DNA of 64,000 bases from Synechococcales cyanobacterium GL140_1_metabinner_5_sub (lineage in GTDB: Bacteria; Cyanobacteriota; Cyanobacteriia; Cyanobacteriales; Chamaesiphonaceae): positions 1 through 64,000 of the forward strand of contig JANYHM010000028.1 of NCBI GenBank assembly GCA_025359065.1, given 5' to 3'. Of this stretch, positions 55,837-63,873 are shown one piece after another. The notes beneath the pieces are model-generated. The model had not been told where the DNA came from. It made no database searches and worked only from the letters and a program-made list of their open reading frames with translations. Every line of letters begins with the position of its first letter. Within the stretch, counting starts at the first letter, position 1. The translations under genes were made by a program, and so were the position numbers.

Positions 55837-55870
55837 AAAAATCTCCAGTACTTTGACTGGGGATTTTTTG
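55837..55870. terminator. bidirectional terminator between convergent genes
   Basis: AAAAAATCTCCAGT and ACTGGGGATTTTTT are inverted repeats (55837-55850 and 55857-55870) with a 6-nt loop and A/T tails on both sides. It serves the gene ending at 55826 and the convergent gene ending at 55878. Confidence 0.85.
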
Positions 55871-55877
55871 CAGTTTA

Positions 55878-56264
55878 TTATTTTGTCCCAGGAGCCTGAG
55901 ACTTTTTGATAGCATCCAGCACTTTGACATATTCCTTGGTTCTTTTGGCCTCGGGGGCTGCTGCCAGAAGTTTTTCTAGGGATTCAACAGTTTTTTGTTT
56001 ATTGCCGGTATAGCCATAGTATTCCACCACTTGCTCCATACCTTCGATCGCTTTAGGATCTTTGGGGTTTTTCTTTAATACAGCCAAAAACTCGTTCTCT
56101 TTTGCCACTACCTGGGCATCCTGAGAAGAGAAAGAAGCTTTAGCTGGAGCAGGAGGCGATTGAGCCAAATTCCATGTTCCCAACAAGCTGCTAATAATCA
56201 CGCCGCCAGTGGCGAGGCTCACAGCCATCAAGACTATTTTTTTTGTTGCTTTTGACCTTTCCAT
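55878..56264 (-). CDS. small membrane-anchored TPR-like protein
   Basis: This is a 128-residue protein. The N-terminal anchor or signal (KIVLMAVSLATGGVIISSLLGTW, about 9-31) is followed by a Pro/Ala linker and two TPR-like helical hairpins (about 50-120; NEFLAVLKKNPKDPKAIEGMEQVVEYYGYTG). It probably faces the periplasm or lumen and binds a partner protein. No enzyme motif is present. It is a single gene with a terminator at the 3' end. Confidence 0.65.
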   Translation of the reverse strand: MERSKATKKIVLMAVSLATGGVIISSLLGTWNLAQSPPAPAKASFSSQDAQVVAKENEFLAVLKKNPKDPKAIEGMEQVVEYYGYTGNKQKTVESLEKLLAAAPEAKRTKEYVKVLDAIKKSQAPGTK

Positions 56265-56364
56265 AAAAATACTCCGATATCTACTTACTCTTTAACCTAC
56301 CAATTTTTTGGCCTGAACTATCAAACCTAAACAAATCCGAAATGTTGACTAGAGGAAACCTATT

Positions 56365-57171
56365 ATGACCCTTTCCATCTCACGATCTGCACCCCAAATT
56401 AAGTTGGTAACTTTTGCAGCCCTGATGTCAGTATTGGTGGTTGGAATGGCAGCCATACAGTCAGGTAAGCTCAAGAGTCTACGTGCAGTAGATAAATCCT
56501 TAGACCCGGTTGTGCTCCGACAAGAAAGTCAATTAAGAGCTAACCAGCTAGATCTGATGAAAAAAATTCCTAAGTTTGGTTTTAATAACCTGGCAGCCAA
56601 TACATCATTTATAAATTTTTTAGGCTATTTTGGAAGTACTGACGCTCGTAATATTAATGGATACAGCTTGGGCTTTGACTATTTTGATGTAGTTCTAAAG
56701 GAAGATCCCCGGTTTTTTCTGGCCTACTATTATCTATCTGGTACCGGTTCGAGCTATTTAGCAAATCCGGCTAGAACAGTTGAAATAATGAACGAAGGTT
56801 TTAAGTCAATTAAGCCTAACTCGCCAAAATACTCTTACTACCTATGGCGGCTGAAAGCTACTGACGAACTACTTTTTCTTGGAGAGTCCCAAATGGCGAA
56901 ATTATCTATGGAAAAAGCGGCTGATTGGGCACAGCAGGCGGGGGATGAAGAGGGACGGCGAGTTGCCAAAATATCAAGTAGTACAGCCAAGTTCTTGGCC
57001 AGAAACCCAGATAGCAAGCAAGCTAGATTTGGTGCTTGGGCATCAATACTAGATACTGCGATCGATGATAGTGCCCGAAAACTGGCCATTGCCAAAATAT
57101 TGGAACTCGGCGGTAAAGTAGAGAAAGATTCCCAAGGTAAAATAAGAATCACTTCACCCGCCACAGACTAA
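56365..57171 (+). CDS. membrane-anchored hypothetical protein with TPR-like helices
   Basis: This is a 268-residue protein with an N-terminal transmembrane anchor (about 12-32, LVTFAALMSVLVVGMAAI). A segment PKFGFNNLAANTSFINFLGYFG (about 70-90) looks like a conserved block, and the helical region at about 105-215 includes TPR-like pairs. I have seen similar domain outlines in cyanobacterial conserved hypotheticals but cannot assign a function. It is 13 bp upstream of the sucC-like gene, so co-transcription is likely. Confidence 0.65.
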   Translation: MTLSISRSAPQIKLVTFAALMSVLVVGMAAIQSGKLKSLRAVDKSLDPVVLRQESQLRANQLDLMKKIPKFGFNNLAANTSFINFLGYFGSTDARNINGYSLGFDYFDVVLKEDPRFFLAYYYLSGTGSSYLANPARTVEIMNEGFKSIKPNSPKYSYYLWRLKATDELLFLGESQMAKLSMEKAADWAQQAGDEEGRRVAKISSSTAKFLARNPDSKQARFGAWASILDTAIDDSARKLAIAKILELGGKVEKDSQGKIRITSPATD

Positions 57172-57184
57172 TGGATTTATCTTA

Positions 57185-58240
57185 ATGGATTTACTAGAGT
57201 ATCAAGCTAAAGACCTGTTCCAGGAGGTGGGAATTCCCACGCTGCCATCACAGCGGATTGATCGACCAACTGACATCAAGTTTCTCAAAATCCCCTATCC
57301 AGTAGTGCTGAAATCGCAAGTCAGTGTCGGCCATCGGGGCAAAGTTGGAGGAGTGCGGTTTGTGGAAAACACCATTGATGGGATTGCCGCAGCTCAAACC
57401 ATGTTTAACCTGCCGATTTTTGGTGAGGTGCCTCAAGTGTTGCTGGCTGAAGCTAAATATGATGTCAGCAAAGAGTTTTACTTGGCGGTGTTGATTGACT
57501 ATCGATCGCGGCGACCAGTGCTCTTGGGTTCAGAAAGAGGCGGTATGGATTTAGAGGCCGTGATGGATTCATTACAGCAAGTGATGATCAACGATACTTT
57601 CTCGCCTTTTTATGCCCGCAAACTGGCTATTTTAATGGGTTTGAGTGGTGAGTTATTGGTGCAGGTGAGCGGCATTATCGAAGCGATGTATCGACTGATG
57701 GTGGCTCATGATTTAGACTTAGTAGAAATCAACCCGTTGGGTGTCAGCAGTGATGGCAAGCTGATGGCGCTAGATGGAAAGGTCACTGTCAACGATCGAG
57801 CAATTATCCGTCATCCCAAGCTCCAAGAGCTGATGCGCCAAAGCACTGTACGCAGTTTGCCTAAGGCGTTAGCTACTGGCAGTGGGAGAATTGGACTGTT
57901 GGTGGAGGGTCGCGGATTAGCTGTATCCAGCGTTGTAGAATTGCAGCGAGCTGGAAGGCCGATTTTTCAATGTTGGTCGGTCGATCGATTCACTAGCAAA
58001 GAGATGATCGAAGCTTTGCATGGAATGGCTAAAAATATTGATGTATTACTAGTGAAGTGTCACAGCCTTAATACACCGTTGCAAGCGCTGGCCACCTTAG
58101 AGCCTTGGTCAGTAGCCGTGGTTTTGGATGCTCCACCAAATTTGCTAGAAAACATTGATTTAGAACGATTTTCCCCAGTAGTAGTGAGCAATTTAGAGGC
58201 GGCGATCGCTGCTTTAGTGCAAGCCACATCTTCCTTTTAG
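57185..58240 (+). CDS. sucC: succinyl-CoA ligase beta subunit-like (ATP-grasp) protein, divergent
   Basis: This is a 351-residue protein with the SucC N-terminus MDLLEYQAKDLFQEVGIP and ATP-grasp region (VVLKSQVSVGHRGKVGGVRF; LVEINPLGVSSDGKLMALDGKV). It is about 40 residues shorter than typical SucC. In the C-terminal CoA-ligase domain the usual VNGAGLAM and NIFGGI-RCD blocks read VEGRGLAV and LLVKCHSLN, so residues that contact the phospho-His loop appear lost. With the next gene it forms a pair 7 bp apart. Canonical SucCD makes succinyl-CoA/succinate and ATP; whether this pair is active is doubtful. Confidence 0.75.
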   Translation: MDLLEYQAKDLFQEVGIPTLPSQRIDRPTDIKFLKIPYPVVLKSQVSVGHRGKVGGVRFVENTIDGIAAAQTMFNLPIFGEVPQVLLAEAKYDVSKEFYLAVLIDYRSRRPVLLGSERGGMDLEAVMDSLQQVMINDTFSPFYARKLAILMGLSGELLVQVSGIIEAMYRLMVAHDLDLVEINPLGVSSDGKLMALDGKVTVNDRAIIRHPKLQELMRQSTVRSLPKALATGSGRIGLLVEGRGLAVSSVVELQRAGRPIFQCWSVDRFTSKEMIEALHGMAKNIDVLLVKCHSLNTPLQALATLEPWSVAVVLDAPPNLLENIDLERFSPVVVSNLEAAIAALVQATSSF

Positions 58241-58247
58241 TGACGTT

Positions 58248-59147
58248 ATGTTTGATTTACCAAAATCTTGTCGAGTATTAATTCAGGGCGTAGATCGACC
58301 AGCCGCTCTAGTTGCAGTCGAGACGATGTTGACCTATGGCACCAACATTGTGGCTGAAGTGGCCGCTGGACGAGGTGGTCAGTCTGGGGGGCGAATCCCG
58401 GTTTTTGATCTAGTAGAACAGGCTCAAACTGAACTAGGGCAGATGGACGTGGCGATTATTTTTAATTCGCCTTGGCAGGTTTTGGATGCGGCATTAGAAT
58501 CGATCTCTGCTGGTATTGAGCGTATTATTATTTGTTCGGGTGGGGTGCCGCCGTTAGATAGTTTAGAAATCTTGCGGCATAGTGCTGATGTAATGGTACT
58601 GGGTTCGGGCAGTGCGGGGATGATTGCACCCGATCGACTGCTACTGGGATCTTTTAACCCCGATTGTTTCCAGCTTGGTACGGTGGGCATTATTAGTCGC
58701 AGTAAAAGCTTGGCTTGTGAAACCGCCGACTTATTACGCCGTTATCAGCTTGGTCAATCTTTGGTCATTCATGTGGGCAGTGATGCGATTTTGGGTTCTA
58801 CGGGTAGTGAGTGGCTGAATATTCTCAGTCAAGACTCCCAGACCAGAGTCATATTACTACTAGGAAATATTGATCGAGATGACGAACTGCTGGCAGTTGC
58901 CCGATCGATTAAACAAAAGGTGATCGCCTATCGTCCGCAATTAACTAGTTCGATCGCTCCATTGAGTGATGCAGCAATGTTGCTTCGAGCGGGTCGTCGA
59001 TCGCAGCAGTCGCAAAATTTAATGGCCAATCACCAACAGGGCAAAAAAAACGGCGAGAAAATGGGGGAAGGAGTGACTGTTGCTGACTCAATTTTTGTTT
59101 TGCCCAAGTTGTTACAAGATAGTTTAACTAACGTTAGTTCGGGTTAA
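58248..59147 (+). CDS. sucD: succinyl-CoA ligase alpha subunit-like protein lacking catalytic residues
   Basis: This is a 299-residue CoA-binding/CoA-ligase protein. The N-terminal half aligns with SucD (TYGTNIVAEVAAGRGGQ; GIERIIICSGGVPPLD; GIISRSKSLACET for the usual GIISRSGTLTYE). Key active-site blocks differ: GPNCPG is GSGSAG (119-124), the GEIGG loop with the catalytic Glu is GNIDR (206-210), and the GHAGA phospho-histidine motif is absent, reading IAPLSDAAM (236-244). The C-terminus is low-complexity and basic (NHQQGKKNGEK). It may be a non-catalytic relative or act on another substrate. Confidence 0.75.
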   Translation: MFDLPKSCRVLIQGVDRPAALVAVETMLTYGTNIVAEVAAGRGGQSGGRIPVFDLVEQAQTELGQMDVAIIFNSPWQVLDAALESISAGIERIIICSGGVPPLDSLEILRHSADVMVLGSGSAGMIAPDRLLLGSFNPDCFQLGTVGIISRSKSLACETADLLRRYQLGQSLVIHVGSDAILGSTGSEWLNILSQDSQTRVILLLGNIDRDDELLAVARSIKQKVIAYRPQLTSSIAPLSDAAMLLRAGRRSQQSQNLMANHQQGKKNGEKMGEGVTVADSIFVLPKLLQDSLTNVSSG

Positions 59148-59264
59148 GCAGAACCCAGCAAGTGGTGTTTTATAGCAATAGGTTTTGAAATTCCGGTAAC
59201 AAGACTGCTGAAAGCTAATAATTAAAGATGCCATCAGACAGCCGCCAGTTGTTTATACTGGGTC

Positions 59265-59843
59265 TTAAAGTCTGCCCCAACGAGTTAGGGGAAAGAATCG
59301 CCAAACGGCTTTGCCAATTAGGTTCTGCATGGGTAGTGTGCCCCAATAGCGAGAGTCATTACTATTGTTGCGGTTATCACCCATCACAAAGATTTCATTG
59401 GCTGGGACAGTAATATTTTCGATATCTTCGGGTTTGGGAATAGCGGTTACATAGGGTTCTGACAGAGCGACATCATTGCGATAGACCCGACCATTTTTTA
59501 AAGAAATTCGATCGCCTGGTAGCCCGATCGCCCGTTTGATAAAAGCTTGATCAGCTTGATATCCTTCGGCTTGCAGTTGGGGTGGTACGGCAAAAACTAC
59601 GATGTCAGAATAAACTGGGGGATGGAATTTATAAGAGATTTTTTCTACTACTAGCCGATCGCCCAGTTCTAGAGTAGGCAACATCGAAGCCGAGGGAATG
59701 AAGCGCGGTTCGGCCACAAAGGTACGAATTACTAAAGCTAAGATGACGGCAGCAATCAAGATTTTGAGGTTTTCACCCCAGCTTTGCCAAAGCTTGGTCA
59801 GCAAGGGTGTGGGGGTTGAGGTGGAGTCGGATGGTTCGGGCAT
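59265..59843 (-). CDS. lepB: signal peptidase I
   Basis: This is a 192-residue type I signal peptidase. It has a single N-terminal transmembrane helix (about 27-43), catalytic Ser53 in IPSASMLPTL and general-base Lys103 in AFIKRAIGLPGDRI, and the conserved GDNRNNSNDSRYWG block (box E). It removes signal peptides at the outer face of the plasma or thylakoid membrane. It is a single gene; the start at 59843 is ATG. Confidence 0.95.
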   Translation of the reverse strand: MPEPSDSTSTPTPLLTKLWQSWGENLKILIAAVILALVIRTFVAEPRFIPSASMLPTLELGDRLVVEKISYKFHPPVYSDIVVFAVPPQLQAEGYQADQAFIKRAIGLPGDRISLKNGRVYRNDVALSEPYVTAIPKPEDIENITVPANEIFVMGDNRNNSNDSRYWGTLPMQNLIGKAVWRFFPLTRWGRL

Positions 59844-59974
59844 GATGAGAATAGAGAGTTGCAGTTCTTTTAGTATGGCATCATCTTCTACTTACTTTAA
59901 AAGGACAAAAGGCGGTTAGAGAGCTAATCCGCTCTAAGCACTAGCCTCCAGAGACTGAAAAAATTTCCTCAAAC

Positions 59975-60230
59975 TCATCCCGATGCTTGCTCTAGCAACG
60001 TTGCAAGATCATCGATCTCAGTGTCAACACAGCCATTGTCAAATTTTGGAGCTGCTCAAAATCCAGCAGTAGCAACCGATTAATCAAATCCACAGGCAGC
60101 TCACCAAACTTCGTTCGCTATAGCTTGGAGACACAAGCACGGATATCGCGGGCAGAAGAAGCATTGCGAAATGGCTCAAAGACAGTTGCGCGAGTGATGC
60201 AGCGACGCAGCAGGCCAAGATCTTCAATTT
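59975..60230 (-). pseudogene. relic of a DUF4351-type (Rpn/PD-(D/E)XK-associated) gene
   Basis: The 446-bp gap between lepB and the MFS gene contains a broken frame on the minus strand. It reads LLRRCITRATVFEPFRN, then SARDIRACVSKL, a TAG, then FGELPVDLINRLLLLDFEQL, and after a one-frame shift IDDLATLLEQASG with a stop at 59975-59977. The last two parts resemble the C-terminal DUF4351 helix repeat (…LP…LI…L…L…LxxLx…LL…) found behind Rpn-type nucleases. At least one stop and one frameshift separate the parts. No intact gene is seen in the gap. Confidence 0.4.
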
Positions 60231-60289
60231 TAATGTGTGTGTCTTCTGGGGTGATCACTATGTGGAAGCTCCGATTCAGCAGAGCTATT

Positions 60290-61600
60290 TTAATCTTCTA
60301 GTATCTTCCCCTTAGTTTCAAGCACCCACGGCATTAATAAAACTCCGACCAGCGGCACAAAACCGATCCAAAATAGAGCCTTAATTGCCGCATTCGCCGC
60401 ATTTGCTCCCCCCAAAGCCGAAATAGAACCGACCCAAAAAGGCCCGATCGAAGCCACAATACGTCCCGTGTTGTAGCAAAAACCCGCACCAGTAGCCCGC
60501 AGACGTGTAGGAAACAGCTCCGGTAAATAATAGGTAAAACTACCAAACACCCCAAATACCGTCAACCCTACTAAAAAGTACAGATATGGTCGCACCCCCG
60601 GATCCCAATCTGGCCCAAAGACAGAAAAAATAAAGATTGATGACAGTAAAAAGTACAGCGACAACATTCGCTTGCGCCCCAAAGACTTAGCCAGCGGAAT
60701 AGTCAACAAAGTCCCCACCAAACCGCCCGTGTTATAACAATTAGCGGCCAGAGTTTTGGCCTGCTCGATCGCCGCCGAAGTCGCCACTTTATCTAAACCT
60801 TTCTGCTGAGCGATCGATTGAGCCAACCCCGCCGAAATCACCAAAATAAACGCATTGCAACTCCACCAAGTAATTAACGCCGTAGTAGCCGTAACGATCG
60901 CACTAAAAGTAGCACGTCGATAAGCCGGACTAAAAATTTCTCTGAGCTTACCAGCCACCGGACGATCCTTCGACGACCACCGCTCTGGTTCCTTAGCTAA
61001 AGCCCGCACCGCAAAAGAAGCAAACGCCGGAATCAAACCGCAAGCAAACACATATCGCCAAGACACCTCTGGCTGCCCTTTGAACAAATTCCCGGCGATC
61101 AGCCAGTTCACAAAAGTTGCCAAAAATAACCCCATCGGTGCCGAAGTATATAGCAGAGCACCTGCCTCTACCCGATGCTTATCGGGCACCGTCTCGGCGA
61201 CCAACGTTGCTCCCGATGCCCACTCGCCACCAATACCCAAGCTAGCTAGCAAACGAAAACCAATCAGTGCCGGTAAACTGGGCGCAAAGGCACAGCAAGC
61301 AGTTCCTAACGAGTAGAGCAAAATAGTAATTGTCATTGTGCGCAATCGACCAATCCGATCGGCAATCTGGCCAAAAGCAATTCCCCCGATCGCCCAGCCA
61401 ATCAATAATAGAGAAGTCAAAATCCCCGTCCAATAGGCCGTAGCCGCTTTTGCCGCCGTCGAGCCCAATTCCAGATGTAGCAGACTGGGAATGCAGTTGC
61501 CCGACACATAGTTAAACAATAGGCTATCGAAAATATTAAATCCCCAACCTAACCAGGCGGCAAATAAGACGCTCCATTGATTTCGACTTAGCTTGATCAT
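60290..61600 (-). CDS. MFS transporter (AAHS/sialate-type)
   Basis: This is a 436-residue major facilitator with 12 predicted helices. The loop 2-3 motif GQIADRIGRLRTM and the GEWASGATLVAE block in helix 5 place it near the aromatic-acid/H+ symporter and sialate/hydroxybenzoate group; an Asp in helix 1 (NIFDSLLF) is typical of that group. The C-terminal PELFPTRLRATGAGFCYN block supports this. Substrate is probably an organic acid or sugar, but is not predictable. The gene stands alone between two gaps. Confidence 0.85.
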   Translation of the reverse strand: MIKLSRNQWSVLFAAWLGWGFNIFDSLLFNYVSGNCIPSLLHLELGSTAAKAATAYWTGILTSLLLIGWAIGGIAFGQIADRIGRLRTMTITILLYSLGTACCAFAPSLPALIGFRLLASLGIGGEWASGATLVAETVPDKHRVEAGALLYTSAPMGLFLATFVNWLIAGNLFKGQPEVSWRYVFACGLIPAFASFAVRALAKEPERWSSKDRPVAGKLREIFSPAYRRATFSAIVTATTALITWWSCNAFILVISAGLAQSIAQQKGLDKVATSAAIEQAKTLAANCYNTGGLVGTLLTIPLAKSLGRKRMLSLYFLLSSIFIFSVFGPDWDPGVRPYLYFLVGLTVFGVFGSFTYYLPELFPTRLRATGAGFCYNTGRIVASIGPFWVGSISALGGANAANAAIKALFWIGFVPLVGVLLMPWVLETKGKILED

Positions 61601-61718
61601 ACAAATAACTCAGATGTGGACAGGACGCTACAGACGTGATGATAATCGATGCTAGTAGCCAATATTTGGCATGGCTTATTATATATTGGGGAAGAGTTAG
61701 TCGTTTTGATCCAAGTTG

Positions 61719-62633
61719 TTAAGGAAAAACTCGATTTACTTCAGCTTCAGTGAAAGAAATATTACTTTTTTCTGCTGTATCTTGCAGAATTTTTTTAGCG
61801 ATGAGTTCATTAGCTGGTGCCAAAATGCCGAAATGGTCAGTATTTTTGGCTTCAATAAAGTTTATCTGATTACCATAAGACTCCTTGGCCATCGATCGCA
61901 GATCGGCAATATTGCCTCGCTTGGTGCCTTCAAACACCCAGGTCGGGGACTCGACCGAAAACAGCCAATGTATAGGCGATCTCAGTTCTGCTTCTCGTTG
62001 ATTGGAGAGATCAAACGGCAAAAAGCCAGAATCTTGGCCATATGTAGTCACATTTGCTACTGGGCCAAAAGAAAAGACTGCCCGAAATCGATCACTATAC
62101 TCAGCAGCAAGTAATGCCATCGTGCCACCGGTACTATGTCCACCCAAATAGATACGTTTAGGATCAACGTAATCTTGTTGCTCTAAATATTTGACCGCAG
62201 CTAAAATGTCATCAATTTCACCATAGAAACCCTCTTTGCTACCAGGATTATTGTTACCACCTCGTAAAGAAGGAAACATCATGACAATTCCGGCTTGGCG
62301 GAAAGCTGCTGCTGATTGGTCGTTATTGCGAGGCTGTGGTGTCCAGCTATCTCCAATGGAGTTACAGTCACCGCCAGTGATCCAGATAATTGCTGGGTGT
62401 TTTTTGGCTTTTCCTGGATTGGGAGAAAGATAAGCAGCTAATTCACCGCTAGCGGTGGGGTACTTAACAGTGCTGAAGATCTTCGCTGGTGCTATTGCCA
62501 GTGGTTCTTGGAGAGTATTTTGCTTTCGTATAACTGTTTTAAAAACATCTCTGGAGTTTTTCAAATTTGCACGTTGACAGCCAGTGAATAATATTGCTAT
62601 CACCAAGAGAGAGCAACTCAATTTCTTAATCAT
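61719..62633 (-). CDS. alpha/beta-hydrolase lipoprotein
   Basis: This is a 304-residue protein with a lipoprotein signal ending at FTGC (Cys19) and an alpha/beta-hydrolase domain of the prolyl-oligopeptidase/dienelactone type. The oxyanion loop is WITGGDC, the nucleophile is Ser167 in GGHSTGG, and a likely catalytic His lies in NTDHFGI (about 268). It is exported to the periplasm and may be an esterase or peptidase. Substrate unknown. A 118-bp gap separates it from the upstream MFS gene on the same strand. Confidence 0.8.
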   Translation of the reverse strand: MIKKLSCSLLVIAILFTGCQRANLKNSRDVFKTVIRKQNTLQEPLAIAPAKIFSTVKYPTASGELAAYLSPNPGKAKKHPAIIWITGGDCNSIGDSWTPQPRNNDQSAAAFRQAGIVMMFPSLRGGNNNPGSKEGFYGEIDDILAAVKYLEQQDYVDPKRIYLGGHSTGGTMALLAAEYSDRFRAVFSFGPVANVTTYGQDSGFLPFDLSNQREAELRSPIHWLFSVESPTWVFEGTKRGNIADLRSMAKESYGNQINFIEAKNTDHFGILAPANELIAKKILQDTAEKSNISFTEAEVNRVFP

Positions 62634-62666
62634 CTTTCGTTATCCATTACTTGTAAAGGTTACTCC

Positions 62667-62691
62667 AGCGAGTTAGGGGAAAAATCGCCAG
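62667..62691 (-). repeat. short echo of the lepB 3' end
   Basis: The plus-strand segment CGAGTTAGGGGAAAAATCGCC matches CGAGTTAGGGGAAAGAATCGCC at 59280-59301, which encodes the C-terminus of signal peptidase (WRFFPLTR), with one base missing. It lies in a noncoding gap. It may be a relic of a duplicated lepB tail or a gene-conversion scar. Confidence 0.35.
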
Positions 62692-62731
62692 AAATCTTTT
62701 CTATTACTATCTTTTAATATGACATCATTTT

Positions 62732-63178
62732 TTACCAATTCTCCACAATGCAAAACCGACAGACTGTCCAGCGCTCTATCTCCCATTGAGGAGTACAGGC
62801 ATTGCATTGGGGACACAGTACCCGATCATCCAGACTGTAATCTACTTGGTCAATAGTAGGAGTGGGCGGAGCCGGCAACTGCCAGCGACCGGTGCTGAAT
62901 CTGATATCAGTTAAGGGATCGGTGAGGGTGGCATTAAGAATTTTAAGGATCGATCGACGTTGCCAAGTGCAAAGATCAGCCAGAGCTGCACTGTGGGTAG
63001 CTACTTGTAGTACATCACCGCTACGAGTGCGAGGATAGATTTGTTCACTAGATTGAATTTGTAGGCTTTCCAACACTCTTGGCCAAGCGTTCATCACTTC
63101 TTGCCAAGCCCGAAAAGCATCCCAAGCGGGTTGTTGGGTGATATTGGTAATTACCTGATCGATCGAACTCCAAGACAT
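62732..63178 (-). CDS. DUF721 (DciA-like) protein with C-terminal zinc ribbon
   Basis: This is a 148-residue protein. The N-terminal DUF721 domain (about 10-95; WDAFRAWQEVMNAWPRVL, then DVLQVATHSAALADL and LTDIRFSTGRW) is related to the KH-like domain of DciA, the replicative-helicase loader of bacteria without DnaC. The C-terminus carries a zinc ribbon CPQC (122-125) and CRFC (140-143), which I recall from cyanobacterial versions. A role in DnaB loading is inferred from the family. It follows the J-domain gene by 7 bp. Confidence 0.85.
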   Translation of the reverse strand: MSWSSIDQVITNITQQPAWDAFRAWQEVMNAWPRVLESLQIQSSEQIYPRTRSGDVLQVATHSAALADLCTWQRRSILKILNATLTDPLTDIRFSTGRWQLPAPPTPTIDQVDYSLDDRVLCPQCNACTPQWEIERWTVCRFCIVENW

Positions 63179-63185
63179 ATTTCAC

Positions 63186-63869
63186 CTAAGAAATCATTTT
63201 GAACTGGCGCTTGGCATCTTTTTGCAGCTCAGCGGCAATTTTGAGCAGTTCTTGGCCACTAGATAAATATTCGTCGTTATAGCAGGTAGTATAACGAGTT
63301 AATTCTTCGATCGCGTCGCTCAATCTGTTTAAGCAGTGATAAAGACTGGCTGCAATCCCGGCGAGGTTAGCAGGATTAGGAAAAGAATGTAAGATTTTTT
63401 CGGCTTTCTTTAGATGGCGCTGACAGTCCAACAAATAAGCCTCGAAAGCACCAAGTAAATCGTCATCAAAAGGGTCGGCGGAAAGAGCCAGAACTTGGCT
63501 TTTAAAAGGCTTGATGATCGCAGTAACCGCGCGGTTGATGGGGGCATAGACTCCGTTCAGCCACTGTTCTATTTGGCTATCTACATCACTGCTGCGCTCA
63601 CTAGAGCGCTTGGCGCTAGGGCCTTTGCCTACTTTGATTTCTAGGTTCAGCGGTAGAGACTGCTGGAGCGATCGATCATAGTCTCGCTTACGACCAGGGT
63701 CATTCAGGACTTCGTAGGCAGCATTGATGGCCACCATCTGATCGATCGTGGCAGTGGCTGAGCCTTGGACATCGGGGTGATGCTGCTTGGCCAGTTCCCG
63801 ATAGGCGCGTTTGATTTCGCTGGCCGTGGCACGAGGAGTAACTTGGAGGGTCTGGTAATGAGTGGCCAT
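63186..63869 (-). CDS. J-domain (DnaJ-like) protein
   Basis: This is a 227-residue protein: an N-terminal J domain (about 3-68) with HPD at residues 31-33, then a basic linker and a helical C-terminal region (about 95-225) without the Gly/Phe or zinc-finger parts of DnaJ. It should stimulate an Hsp70 ATPase for a special client. It is the first gene of a pair with the DUF721 gene and follows cysK on the same strand by 4 bp, so a cysK-dnaJ-like-DUF721 operon is likely. Confidence 0.88.
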   Translation of the reverse strand: MATHYQTLQVTPRATASEIKRAYRELAKQHHPDVQGSATATIDQMVAINAAYEVLNDPGRKRDYDRSLQQSLPLNLEIKVGKGPSAKRSSERSSDVDSQIEQWLNGVYAPINRAVTAIIKPFKSQVLALSADPFDDDLLGAFEAYLLDCQRHLKKAEKILHSFPNPANLAGIAASLYHCLNRLSDAIEELTRYTTCYNDEYLSSGQELLKIAAELQKDAKRQFKMIS

Positions 63870-63873
63870 CAGT

